Positions 44,387-57,180 of a stretch of DNA of 64,000 bases are shown here, in pieces. The stretch comes from Atherinomorus stipes. Its lineage: Eukaryota; Chordata; Actinopteri; Atheriniformes; Atherinidae. The notes beneath the pieces were generated by a model, which was not told where the DNA came from, did not search any database, and saw nothing but the letters and a program-made list of their open reading frames with translations. Position 1 is the stretch's first letter. Every line of letters begins with the position of its first letter. Location: contig JALJCO010001138.1 of NCBI GenBank assembly GCA_023101725.1, forward strand, positions 1 through 64,000, written 5' to 3'. The translations under genes and the position numbers were made by a program.

Positions 44387-47300
44387 AATATGTACGCCAT
44401 ATGTACACGATAGTTAGTAGTCCCGAATACACGTGTAGAAAAAATTGGGAACGTTGACACACCTCCTGTAAACACCATTTTTTAACACAGGTGTTAAATA
44501 TTCGGGACAAACCAAATAGAACGTTTGCACCCACTGCATAGCTTAATGATAACTAAGCTATCATTGTGTCTTTTTATTTCCCCTTTTTACCAACGCCACA
44601 TTTTAACATGGACTGTAGTGACTGGACAGACGTATAGTGTGCTCCTAGCTTCAGAGCCGCTGGAGCTGTTGGCATTGTGCCAAAAAGTGTGCTCCTCGTG
44701 TGTAATAGATGTCAGACCATCTTCAAGGCTACAGATAGTGTCATTTGTTCAGCAACTCCTTATCTATGTCCTAATAAATTGGCTACTCCTCAGACTCTGC
44801 ACGGATATCTACAGTATATTATTTTCATATTTATCAAACTTATTTTAGTTCATGTTTTTATTTCCCTTGTCTGAAAACCCTCGATTTGTGGATGGTATAA
44901 ATCGGAAAAACCAGCTCTCCAGTAACGGGTTTAGCAGCTAAAAGTCCCCAAGGGTTATTAACCTCAGTGGGTGTGACTCATAAGCCAGTCTAAGCTGGTG
45001 GCGGGGACAATTCGTCCGAACAACTAACTGCCTGTTCGATATGGTCTGCCCTTTACAGCTGCGAGTCTCTCACGGGTGAACAACCCCTACCCCGGACCCT
45101 CTCACAGCTACCTTATCTCATTCGACAGCTCGTCCCCTAAACGTTTTCCGAGCACTTGTTCAGATCCGGAATATTTAACATCCAGGAAAGTACAGGATGT
45201 CAGGACATGTTAATTTTGGCTAAAACCAACCTGTTAGGACCATTAAAGTTGTTAAAAATAGGCAGGAAACTACCTAGACCACTTTACTTCCCTCAATGAG
45301 GGTAGCAACCATCGAACTGTGAAAACGTGAAATAATCACTAATTATTCTTCATGCAGGTTAAATTTATTGAAGCAATTTAGCAGGGGATGAAAAGGTATA
45401 AACAGCTTAAAATCAATAAAAGTACAATCAAGTAACAATTTATAAAACCCAGTATAAATGAAATAATCATCTGTCTCCAACACCTTAATCTAATTGCGGG
45501 TTCCGATTCTGTAAAAATAATCAAAAATGGGATAACTGAAATTAAATCCTATTAAAGTAATTCCAATAATCAGAGAAAATCCAACAATTCCCAAATTAAT
45601 CAGAATAATCTCATCGTAATCCAACATCTTAACTTCTCCATTCTGTGTAAAATGTCTCACAAATTAAGCCTAATTATCTCTCAGTCTACCTTTAAATGTT
45701 GAAAGGAAACTCAAAGCTGATAACCCATTAAAATTTTAGGAGAGTGGTCCAAAGTCCAGAATCCCGTGCGCACGAGTTGTACTCTAAATCCACTCGGTGT
45801 ACCCCAGTGCAGCGCTGGTCTAGCCCCCCCCCCTCGTCCTTAGGGTGGGCTAAGCTGCCACTGTAAGAAGTACAAGGCTAATGCTATCAGTCCAGAAGCT
45901 AAAATCCTTTTCAGTTGAAAGTTGGCTGAGATTACGTCCAGATCTGGTGTTAAAAGTCCAACTGAAAAATAAGCCTTCTGTCCGATTCCTTTGATGTTAA
46001 GGACGCATCTTGCCTTCTTCAGATCCATAGAGACGTAATGCTATTATTACGGTTTACAGGCACCTTTATAATCTTTGTTCAGGGAAGATCACAAGGTCAG
46101 GTCTGCTCGTTTGATTGGCTTGAACAAATGATTTATCCAGAACGACGACCTAATGTCATGTTGTTTACTGCCTTGTTTTTTAAGGTGAGCTCATCTTTCA
46201 GGTGACAGTCATACTCTGTCTGGAGCTGCCGAATGTTAGGGGCTCCAAGTTCCTCTTTCTTTGGCGCTGCAGAGAGCCAGGGACTGTCCGAGTTGCTCTT
46301 TCTGCTGGCTACTTCCCTTTTTTAACCGACTCAACTGGTTTCTAGCTGTTGTTTGTCTAAATCTGACCTAAGGTCATGCTGAGAGCTCAATCATTCTGAC
46401 TTTTCATTCTTTACATTTCAGACAATTGATTATATTCATCACACATCATTTATCATTATTTCAATCACATACTGCTATGATCTACTCCAATACTCTCCTT
46501 GTACTAACTCATCGCAGGGCGGGAGTTAGGAACTTAAAACCAGCTTTCTCTGTTTTTAGCAGTTTTTCTTACTCTGACATTACATACACGTCAGTAACTT
46601 TCCTGGATTAACAATCAACAGTTACATGTTTTTACTCATTCGTTACACAGTTTTGTTGTACACAACGATATATGTAATACATTTCTGTGATTAATAACTC
46701 ATTTTCTTATGCTTAATCTGCCATCAAAGTCTCTGCTGGCCTGGAGGTCAGAGGCCTGATTTGCTGGCATGAGTAGGGACTGGCTCCTGTAGACCTCATA
46801 TTATGAGCTCCGTTGACACTCTTACACTAATATCTCCATCTCCATGGGGTTGTATTTTCTTTTGCACTTTCCTCTCATGAAATTGGCCACGCTTCAGACC
46901 TCAAAACATGCAAAACCCTCATTTATATAAGGGCATTTCCAACACGTTTGTGCCCGCAGCCAATTGCGCAATAAATCACCCGCAAACCGTGGTTCAGCCC
47001 CATGTATAAAAACTCTAGACTACACAGGCAAATTACTACACGCAAATTTTGATCTTAGTAGATCTGGCCCAGTGTGCACGTTATCTATTTGCCCCTGTCT
47101 TTAAATCAGGGACCAAGAGTATTAACAGTTTTATTACATTAAAAGTCTTTGTAAACAAGGATATCAAATACTTGTGTAATTTTTTGCTGATTTTTGGAAC
47201 TGTCTGTGTGTTGTATTTTTAATGCTTTCAAGTAGCCCTCATCTTACCAACTGTGAAAAAGAAAATATAAGTAATCCATCCATTTTTCTGCAGCAAACAC

Positions 47301-48653
47301 ATCCATCTTTGATTAATTCAAGTTTTATTTACAGTGTAAGAAATTATGTATGGCCAGGTTGTCTCTGTTTGATTTAATTTCCTTAAGGAACAAATTCAGT
47401 TTTTTATATGTTTTAAAAAAGTGACTAATTGTGTCTGTATAAATGGGTCAGCAGCATCTATTACTAGTATTGTTACTGACCTCTTTTAATTGTAGTGAAT
47501 TACAGTATATGTTGAGGAATCATAAGTCTGGAATGAGACCAGACGGGAGAGATAGTCATAGACTGTGATTGTCACTCTCTGACCTGACAGTGAAAGCAAC
47601 ATGTTCCAGTATGCCCAAGAGATTTAACAACAAATGGAGGCATAGAGACAGAGAGAGCTGTAGCTTCATGTGTGAACACACATCTCTATATCGTCAGACA
47701 TAGAGATTAGGATGCTGATGTGCACCAAGTGTCTAAAAATAAAGGCTAAAATGTCTTCAGTATACCTTGCATTTTACTCAATACTTTTTATTTTGACTTA
47801 CAGTAGATGCTAAACATGGTAATTAAATGATGATGATACTTGTGTCATGCCCATTACTGCTCATTGATTCACTTCCACATTTGCATCACTTCTTATTTTG
47901 CCTATGTTCGTGTTGTATACACACTATAGTACAGATACCCTAACTATGCTGTTAGCATGAGTACTTATGTTTATCTGGTTTGATTCCAAAGAGTGTTTGT
48001 GCAGTGAACAAGCTGGAAGGCCAAATAAATAAAATCTCAGATATTAGTTCAGCATGTCAACAAAGAAATATAAAAAAAAGAAAAAAAAGGGTTGGTGTTA
48101 ATAAAACAAACTAAACAACATTGTAGAGGAAGGTAAAAAAAAGAAAGGGAGGAAGTATCGTTCGGTTTGTATGGAAAAAATAAATAAAAGGGGAGGGGAA
48201 AAAAGCATGGGGTAAAGAAAAAATCTGGAATCCATAAAAAAACAGTTTTTTTTTTTTTCTTCTTGATTGTGATTTTGCTTTGTCTATCAAAATCTTGTTT
48301 AACTTTTAAGATGTGGATGAAAATTAATGTTACATTAAAAGCAGGCAAGAAGTTTCACATGGCAAAGTCCTTTTATCAAGGAGAAGAAAGCTTTTCACAA
48401 ACTGTAACAAGCCCTTTAATGCTCATGTTGGAAACAGTGTACTCAGCAAAGCTGTCAGCTGCTTTCACACAGGCTCATCAGCCTACTTGTTTTCAAACTT
48501 CTGGAGAGTGAAAGAGGCCTTAAAGGGATGGTATTTTTTAGAAAGTGTCTGTATATACATGTATACACATACAGTATTTAGATGTACCTCAGAACTGGTT
48601 AATGTTTTTTCTACTAAGACTGAAAAATGAATGTTTAAATGCTTAATGCTTAA
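44387..48653. other. About 4.3 kb without a supported gene; dispersed repeat pieces
   Basis: 44655-44840 is a diverged copy of about 3096-3260. 44880-46850 has no long frame and a non-random look (evenly mixed bases, short CGG/CCG phrases near 45000-45120), as in an unknown LTR or other repeat, but I could not find its ends. Near 47040-47070 CTTAGTAGATCTGGCCC resembles the terminus seen at 2112. The minus-strand frame at 48049-48348 is derived from poly-purine sequence. Confidence 0.5.
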
Positions 48654-49309
48654 AGTGCTGATGACACGACCTTAACTTCAAGTAACTTTGCCATACAACA
48701 CACCCAGACAAAATAAGTAGTTCTGTGCAGTTAGAAGTTAATCAGACGTTTATTTACGTAAATATCTGATGTTTTAGAGGCGCAGCTAAGAGCTTTTCGG
48801 GAGCAAACCTAGCCTCAATGACGTGACATCAGCGAGATAAGCAGTTGCGGTCCGCTCATTGATTTACACATATAATCAAAAAATGAAAGATTGCTCTAGA
48901 CTGGAACTGGTTTGTATGGTGGATTATTAGCCAGTTCAGAAGAGTGTGATGATTCTGAGGAATTTGGGAAAATCACATTTTACAAGCTAGAAATGGAGTA
49001 GAACTGTAGCCAACTGCCTACAGTCGGTCTCCCAGCCTCAAGTCTTTTCGGTTCAGCTAAAAGCCTGTAATGCCCACACCGAGCAGACTCAAAACTGTAA
49101 AGAGCGACCTAGAACAGCACAAGCGGACCCACAACTGTTGAGCTCCACCAGTTCGACATAGAGTCAGGCGTGACAGAGGAGAAGCACTCGTTCCCTGTGT
49201 TAGCTCGCAGCTAACCGGCTAACGAGTTAGCTCGTGGCTAGCCATGATAAATAATTAGCCTTTAAGAATTGTGAAGATAACTTACATGGGTCCAGTTGAG
49301 TTTTGAATA

Positions 49310-49674
49310 CACTACTCACAAAAGGTTAAGGATATTTGGCTTTTTGTATGATGTCAGAATGAATCTAAAATCCACGACAACCTTTCTAGGCAAACTGAAT
49401 AAAATTTTCTCTAAACTTTTCAATGCACATGTACATTGTTCAATGGTTAAATATTTTTACTGCATCATTCTGTTCTCCAAAAACCGAAAGTTCAGTCGTC
49501 ATGTCAGTCATTTTCTGTACCGCTTATCCAGTTCAGGGTCGCGGGGGTTGCTGGAGCCTATCCCAGCTATTATCAGGCGAGAGGCGGGGTACACCCTGGA
49601 CAGGTCGCCAGTCTGTCACAGGGCCAACACAAAAAAAACGAAAGTTGAATATCCCTAACTTTTTGTGAATAGTG
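49310..49674. mobile_element. Nested TA-flanked MITE (Tc1/mariner-like)
   Basis: TA at 49308-49309 and 49675-49676 flank inverted ends: left CACTACTCACAAAAGGTTAAGG and, in reverse complement of the right, CACTATTCACAAAAAGTTAG. I recognise this terminus as a frequent fish Tc1/mariner MITE. It is interrupted by a retroposon (49492-49633). Confidence 0.9.
49492..49633 (+). mobile_element. Nested retroposon fragment (CCGCTTATCC-type fish repeat)
   Basis: The insert contains GTACCGCTTATCCAGTTCAG, GGGTCGCGGGGGTTGCTGGA, GCCTATCCCAGC, GGCGAGAGGCGGGGTACACC and CTGGACAGGTCGCCAGTCTG, an extremely common teleost repeat. It is bracketed by AAAAACCGAAAGT (49479-49491) and AAAAAAACGAAAGT (about 49632-49645), a variable-length direct repeat as left by LINE-type retroposition, and it ends in an A-rich tail. 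So it was retroposed into the MITE. I do not know the parent LINE. Confidence 0.8.
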
Positions 49675-50346
49675 TAGTTTCCGTTTATAAAGATGAGGAT
49701 GGAGGGAAGGATGCATCTTTGGAAGCAGCTGGAGGAGATCTGATAACTGGAGAGGTTCTGTTATAACTGAGCAACAGCTGTCTGTCCATACAGCTCTGAT
49801 TAAGCAATGATGGTTGAAAAAGAATATTCCAAAGGACATGATCGCAGTTTCATGTGTTAGAAGTCTCAACACGGTGGCTGAAGCTCTAGTAAACAGAAGC
49901 TGTAGACAGGAGAGATGTGCAGAGGGCTCCCGCTGGTTACCGATAAGTCTGACCTGCTTCTTTATCCTCTTCAAAATAAAATTCTGGATCTGTAGGAAAC
50001 CTAAATAAACTAAAGCTGAACTTAGGAGCTTTTAACCATTAACTGGCAATACAATTTGAAGGCAAAGTTGTTACTGTTTGTCTGTAAAACTGGAAAAGGA
50101 ACTTAAAAACCGCAATGAAGCCACTGACTTCAATGTTAAATGAGCTGAGAACGTTTTCTGGCAGACATCACGTCCTGTTTCGGCTCACAGCGCCACGGTC
50201 TGGTCAGATGTGCTGAAATGCAGCAATGTTTTATAAAAACTCATCTATGCAGCTGTGCTTGTTTCTGTTGCATAGATCGTCATGAAGAACGTTTTGGTCT
50301 ATAAAACATGGCAAAAAATGTCAAAAACGTGTCATCAGCACTTTAA

Positions 50347-53300
50347 GGCCAGAGAGTTGTATCTATGACTAGATTATTTATTAGCCTCTTTATTCAAGTT
50401 ATACCACTCATTCCCTCATCCACCATCACTCAGTGCACTTATTCTAATTGAAATGCCACCATGAATTATGTTAAATGGCTGCAGTAGTGGGACATTTGGC
50501 TCCTCTCAAATATGAATGCCCAAGTGTGAGTGGCAGCTCTGTGGATCAGTTGTTGTTTTGGTTTGGTTTGGGGTGTTTTTCTTAAGGGGGTGCTGGCAAA
50601 ATAACATTTGCCAAGAAAAAGTCATAACTGACAACAGCTTTGAAGGAAGAAATGGAGACATGTTTGGAGTAGAAATTACTATCAGGGCGACAATAGAGGA
50701 GAGGTTAGTCCTACTGGACAGCTCCCACTTCAAACTGCCTCTTGAATGGAATTTATTTCCATGTTAGATTCAGTCTGGTGAGGACTAAGTAAGCTATTTA
50801 GCTGGAGCCAGATAAACATTCCTTACTCTTTAGTCTGTGTGTATGTATCTAGATTTCATCAGGATTTATTTGTGCTTTTACTAATGTAAAGAGATTACTC
50901 TTTAATAGGACGGTGTCTGTTCTGCCTATTGTGGAAAACGGCAGTGGCCAGGAGAAGAGACTCACCCATTTAAGAAAACATGGAAAGATATGCAAGCTTT
51001 ATCTGACAAACAGAGCCACAGATATTATCACAGGAAATCACATTTTGGCACATGGTTACATATCAGCCCAGCCTAACAGAGCTTTTTTTTTTCTCTCTCT
51101 GATTCCCCCCTGCAAAGCTATGCAGCTGTGTGGTACAACCAGTCACCATAGAGAGGGCCATTTTAGTAAGTCAGTCATTATAAAGCCATACAGCCATCAG
51201 GTAAATCAGTTTACTGAAACAGACAGTCATACCTCTTGTCAGCCAGACAGTTATGTAGCCAGGGAGCCTCCTGAAGATACGTGGCTGTCAAACTCTGCTG
51301 GCTGATTTACTGAGACAAGAAGTTGCATGTGTTATCTCAGCTGTCAAAAAATTTCATTTGAAACGGATGAGAACTAACAGGCAATTAGTTCAGTATAATT
51401 CAAGCACGGCCTATATACTGGAGGCAAATCCTGAAATAAATTGTACAACTGGTGTTGTAGTTATTCCCTGCTCCTTCTTTTCAAAGCGACAAACTAACAG
51501 GTGACCTCAGATTTGTTGCCATGGCAATTTTTCTGCAGGCAGCTACTTTTTTTTCTCCTTTATAAAGTCTTAGCTTTCTATTTCTCTTTTGTCTTCTCCA
51601 TCTGTATTGTCCAAAGTTATTCTACATTTCTTATATAGCTTGGTATTACATTTCCTTTTTTTTTTCCTTTTCCTTATGCAGAACTCACCAACTATCTAAG
51701 ATGGTCATTGTAAAAAAGTCGGCTTTACGGTGCATTTCATGCTCTGATGGCAAACAGATTTGTACTTTTACAAGATCATCACAGATCCATCATTTATTTT
51801 TTTTACCATTGCTTAAGTGAATGGTTTGGACTTTCCTTTTTGTCCTAACATGTACAGTAACAACTTAGCTATACAATATGAATAATATTTAAAAGCAGTG
51901 AGTTAAAGAGATATTCTAAAAGTATAATTTGAAGTCTAGTTTTCATGCGTTACCTGAAAGAGTCATCTCCTTATAGCCCCTCAACTGTCCTTCTCTGTAT
52001 TTCACTATGACTACAACTGCTAGAATTTTACAGGCTATAATTTTATAGGCATTACGGTAGGAATTAATTAAACTGAATGTGCGAATGAGGACAGTGAGAG
52101 TAGAGAATGATGGATAATATCAGCACAAGATAAATGTAAGCAGATAAATACAGAGGGACAGATGGTGAAGGAAGATGATGGTGCTTCCTCTGGGTCTACC
52201 ATCCCCCCTGACACTGAAGCAAATTCTGATACACATACATGCTGGTGAGCATGGGTACATATGTAATGTAATATGAGACACAAACACACACACAGGAGTG
52301 CAGTGCACATACTGTACATATCCAGTTGAAGCCTTAATTAACTGTTCTCTCATCATTGTTTACCGAGTGCACAGGCAGAGATGCTCCACTGCTCCTCACA
52401 TCCGTCTGCTGCAGCAGAAAAACAATCTCTACTTCTTTCCCACTGCCTTCCTCTTTTTTGTTGTCATGAACACACACCCACAGACTCACATTCCCAGCAC
52501 ATTAGAGTACATCATATTGTCTCGCATCCATTTCCTGTAGACTCGCTTTCTTTGTCCTAAACTTTTACCAAGTCCAATGACCATAATGTGCTCATGTAAA
52601 AAGAGTTCTGTGTCTGCAACACAAATTATAGCTAGAAACACACACACACACACACACACATTAGCTAGCATACACTTTCTACTGTTCATTTTTCTGTGTG
52701 TTGCATCATTGTAAATTCCATCTCTAACACTGCCAGGGAAGCACAAAGTGCACATAAATACAAACAAGTTACAGAAGCAACATTCCAGCAACTTTCATTT
52801 CATAACTCACAACAGAGGTGGCTTTACACACGCACAACCACACGCACACACAAATGTCCTTAGTCCAGCCAGCCTGTTTGTGGCAGATGGTGGCAGCCCC
52901 ACAGCCTCCAGCTAGTCTGATCTTGCTGGGAGGAAAGAAGCTCATAAATGGACAGGTGAACCTTCTCAGAGAAAAACTATTTACAGTGAGTTTAATGCAG
53001 AGAAAGAAATATCAATTGTGAAAAACTTTATTTTTATTTTTCAAAGTTTGTATTTCAAATGGAATTTTAAAAACTAAATAAAATTGCATTTGTGCAAAAA
53101 TCCTTTAATTGCGCTAATTTTATTTAATTTTTTTCATTATGATCATGTATTTAATTTCCTCTTTCATTGGTCAGTACCATTTCTGACAAGTGCAGCAACA
53201 CCCTCAACAAAACAGGAACACCCAGAGATTGCATTACCTGCACCCAAACTGAATGCGTGATTTACTTTGCCCATGTTCTTCACCAAGTTTAATCAAAATC

Positions 53301-53671
53301 AGTTTTATAAATTTAGTGTAATCTTCTCACAAGCACAGCAGCTATGATCCACTTCTTGCTCTGGTGGAGGAACAAAATAACATGAATACATAGTCAGTAC
53401 ATTGTGTTGCTTGGTGTAAAACTGTAAGATGTTACTGTATAGTTGAAGTAAAGACATAAAGACTGTATAGTAAAGACAGCAAATCTAAACTTTAAAACCA
53501 TTTGGTAACTTATATTGTTGCCTTGACATGGTCAGTTTTAAGCTAGATTTTACCTTCATATGTATTTTCATTGTCTTTAAAAAACAGTTATGTATATGGT
53601 TCATAAAATGTATTTTCACAGGTATCACAGTTTTTATCTGTCAGTTTATGTTAAAGGGTAATAAAACTCAA
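50347..53671. other. About 3.3 kb without a supported gene
   Basis: Frames such as 50913-51305 (130 codons) and 52486-52791 have no domain signature. A (CA)n array is at 52637-52660, and more CA-rich sequence lies at 52826-52850. Confidence 0.55.
52637..52660 (+). repeat. (CA)n microsatellite
   Basis: Twelve uninterrupted dinucleotide units. Confidence 0.97.
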
Positions 53672-54150
53672 TTAGGGTATATTCACACCAGGATAATCCT
53701 GGGATGACGGTCCGATTGGGTGGGTATTTCTGAAAAATTTTGCACCTTCCTTTGCTTCGGTTTGCGTTCAAACTGCAGTAACCGAAGCGGACCGAATCAC
53801 CTGGTTAAACCACCATAGTTAAAAAACTGCCAGCTAGGGGGCGATGCTCCCCAATACAACTACTGATGATGATGTGGAAGCAGGAAGAAGAAGAAATCCG
53901 GACTACTGTACGTGCTTAAAGTGGAAATCTTTCTGCTTCTTATGATTTGGCCACTCCATCTCTGTCTACACATTTTCCAGTTGCTTTTCACTTTGTTTTT
54001 CCTCCAACTCAAACGATAATCTACAACACTTCCTTCTACTTCTTCTTCTGCTGCTTTATTGTGGTCGACAAACATCACTTCCATTAGGTGCGTTGGATGT
54101 CTACGCGTGGATAGTCCGATAGTTTGTTTGCAAGTGAACCGAGACATTTT
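53672..54150. repeat. One terminus of a hAT-like element
   Basis: TTAGGGTATATTCACACCAGG at about 53672 is a typical left terminus of fish elements with GGTCCG/CGGACC-rich interiors, and the following sequence has such phrases (ACGGTCCGATTG, AAGCGGACCGAATC). A matching right end (ending CATACCCTAA) was not seen. The minus-strand frame at 53860-54243 has no known domain. Confidence 0.4.
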
Positions 54151-55750
54151 CAACACAACAATCATCCAATGGTGGGACTGGCTGGGATTTAACAGCATAA
54201 AAGTCAATTCATTCAACAGGATGGTAATTTTTTCTTTACACACTTATACTTCAGAATCCACTGTTGATCCACCTTTGGTCTTCAGTTTTTGCTTTTTTCC
54301 ACATTTTTAACTCTTAAACAGCTTCAGTCTGTGTGAAGTTTATGCTCATTGCAGTATATTGTGTTAAGGTGAGAATTTCACATTTGAATTCAGAGTGCAT
54401 TAATGTGATGGGGCACACATTCTAAAGCCAAGCTTTGGTTGACCTTATGAGAGGAAGTCGTTGATGGGAACAGATGATCTTATTTGTTCGTAAAGGGCAG
54501 CCAGAAAGAAGCAATAATAACTACTGTATACCCTCAGTAATGGTTTTACATTTATAACACATCTTTAAAAGTCAGCCTGCTGCTGTTTTTTTTTTTCACT
54601 TCTCTGAGGCCAAAGAGTTATCAACGCAGGTTACTATATAACCAAACTTCTTGTTGTCTGCTGTTCATGTACATTATGCATTTACTTACAGCACTTTATC
54701 TAGCTAAATTACCAATATCTCCAAATGTGCGTGTGGAAAAGAGATGAAGTCTTAGCAAAGTCCAAACAAAATTCAGTTCAGCACAGTTTATCATGAGTTC
54801 AGGCCAGGAAGGAATGATCAAAGCAGCATTTGTACATTAGAGCTCAGTGTTTTTGTTGAGAAATCTCTGAAAGAAGCCCACAATGTCATAGTTCCTATAA
54901 CTACCTTTTCATTTAACTTCTGTCACTAATAACGTGCAAGATACTGGTTGAAATTCTTTCACTGTTCCAAATTTGGGCAGAAGTATTTTTCCTTGCCAAA
55001 TAAAAAGACCAAGCTTAAAATGAGCTTGACAGGTCCTCAGTATAGATGTCCATTGGCTTACAGCAAAAGATCGTAGATCATAAAAGATGTATGCAGTATG
55101 TGGACCCCAGGGAAATCAAATGCATTGGTGAGTTAAAGCATGTAACATAGACTGGTATCTTATTTGTATCCAAATGAGAGATGATAGAAGCAAGAGACAA
55201 AAGAATGTACAAAAACACTCTTGATTAATCACGGAGGGAAATCATGTAAAAAGCATAATAGAAATACATACAAGTGCTTGAAATGTGCTTTTCAAAAAAT
55301 ATGTAATAATTTTAGGTTCTCAGTATATTTTAGAGGTCTGTTCTAATATCAAGTCCCAAAAACTGCCTTAATTCAGCCAGAAGTAGTCATTAATTATATT
55401 CTTATCCTGTACACAATGCCCAAATTTGTGATCTTATCTCTGCTGCCATAATTAAGGCATAATTATACTGTATATCCAGGGTATATATCCAGCAAACCCT
55501 CTGCATTATTTAGCACACTGAAAATAGTTAAAAGGAGAATGGAGAGCAAATGCTGAGTTAAGTTATTCTTAGCATGGAATTGTGACTTTTGCCATGAGTT
55601 GCAGCTTCTCTTTTCTGTTAATCTACGTTATGCATCCTACATTAAAAAAATATTTTTGTATTGCACATTAAGAATCTGGCAGAATGTTCTGGCAGATGAT
55701 ACTTAAAAAAACTATTTGAAAAAAGGGGGCCATTCGTTACAGACAACACT
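54151..55750. other. Non-coding stretch, nothing recognised
   Basis: No gene, array or inverted-terminal element is apparent in this AT-rich span. Confidence 0.55.
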
Positions 55751-56325
55751 TAGGGTGCATTCAGAAAGCATAGTCCGCAAGTCTTGGTCCGTTTGGGGAC
55801 TCGATTCGGTTGGGGTGCGGGGATGGTCTTCCGGACTGAGATCGCGTTCACGTTGCACGATGGCCAAACGGGCCAAGAATGAGAATCTCAGGTGGCGCTG
55901 CTTTTGGAGTCACCGTTGGCGAGGACGAGACGCACGTACAGGAAGGTTCTCACAACTTCTGTTCCCTCCACAAAGCGACATTATTTTTGTATGAGGAGCT
56001 GGATATGCTTTCATCAGATCAAATATTGATTAAAGCTTTTACTTCGCCGTAATCCACGTCTGACCACGAGCCATCTTTATAAGTACCGCAGTCCCACGCG
56101 TGTGTTGTCATAGCGTTAACCCACGTTGTCCAAAGTTTGATCCAAAATGCCAATGCAATTTGTAGTCCACTTCCTGTCGTTGGTTCACTTGAATCGGACC
56201 GAGACCTGCGTTTGCGGGCGGACCGAGTCCGGTTGTTTGTTCCGGATCAGAGTCCGTTTGCGCATTCACAACTCCGAGCAAACAGACTCTGATTCAAATC
56301 AAAAAAGCTTTGTGAATGCCCCCTA
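55751..56325. mobile_element. MITE with inverted ends (TAGGGTGCATTCA type)
   Basis: Left TAGGGTGCATTCAGAAAGC and right, in reverse complement, TAGGGGGCATTCACAAAGC match at 17 of 19 positions. The subterminal regions contain inverted GGTCCG/CGGACC phrases. The 8-bp flanks do not match clearly, so I cannot confirm a hAT target duplication. The plus-strand frame at 55716-55994 is an Arg/Trp-rich chance frame of the element. Confidence 0.75.
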
Positions 56326-57176
56326 AAAAGCAACAGGGGTTGATTGTGTAGCAGACAGGAAAATTGGAAAATATTGGCCATGAATTCTTTTTAAAAAAAA
56401 ATGCAGCATTGATGAGTTTGAGTTTGCCCATTTAACTATTTAACAAAGCTGTTTGTCCTCTTACCTTTCCTTCATGATCTATTATATTCATGTGTATAGT
56501 CCAGTTGTTAAGGTGTCACTTCCTATGACTACCTGCTTGACCCTGTATGATTTTTATATCAGTGGTTAGTGCAGTTTGTGCTGACTGTCAATCAGTCACT
56601 TGTGTTCTGACGGGTTGTTCACTGACCTCTCCGCTCTGGCTGCCCCTGCATAGCTGTCATATATCAATGCAACTGTTGGACAAGGGGACTCTGCTGTAGA
56701 TCACACTGGGTCCAGACACTGTACTGGCTGGGGCTGAGTGTGTGACTGAAAAGGATGACTTAGCTTTATATGGCACTGAGGTTAAATTTTGCTGGGAGAA
56801 GCACAACTATAGATAAACAACAACACACACAAGGTACCATTTTCTTTTGTCTAGATTTATGGTGATGTACATTTACTGCAACTTCTAACCAGATTTCATA
56901 AGTTCAGCTTCATGTTGTGTTAAATTTAGCTGGAAATAGCAGCTGGCATCACTTATTTACTTATATTGCTACTTTGAGTTATGAAGTTGACATCTGATGA
57001 ATGGTAGGGGGAATATTAAATGAAAACATTTAGTTCAGTATAGAGAATACTATTATTCAGTATGAATAATCACCAGACTGATTATAACATTTTTGTTAAA
57101 TAAAGAATATAGCTTGTATTTTTAAGATGGTGTCGGCTTGAATTTTAGATTCACAATAAATTACTCTCAAAAGCCA
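56326..57176. other. Non-coding stretch, nothing recognised
   Basis: No gene or repeat is identified in this span. Confidence 0.55.
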
Positions 57177-57180
57177 TTAA

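Larger units (their letters stand above)
48654..50342. mobile_element. TTAA element with 15-bp perfect terminal repeats
   Basis: TTAA at 48650-48653 and 50343-50346 bracket the unit. Left end AGTGCTGATGACACG is repeated exactly, inverted, at the right end (CGTGTCATCAGCACT). The interior has GCTAGC/CTAGCC-rich phrases and no transposase frame. It contains the MITE at 49310-49674. A TTAA target duplication points to piggyBac or Kolobok. Confidence 0.92.

Noticed and set aside
44880..46850. Possible unknown LTR or large repeat with mixed composition
   Set aside because: I could not define ends, inverted or direct repeats, or any frame; left as unannotated sequence.
48049..48348. 99-codon minus-strand frame rich in Phe and Lys
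   Set aside because: Derived from purine-rich low-complexity DNA.
53860..54243. 127-codon minus-strand frame
   Set aside because: Lies in the remnant of a hAT-like element and has no recognisable motif.
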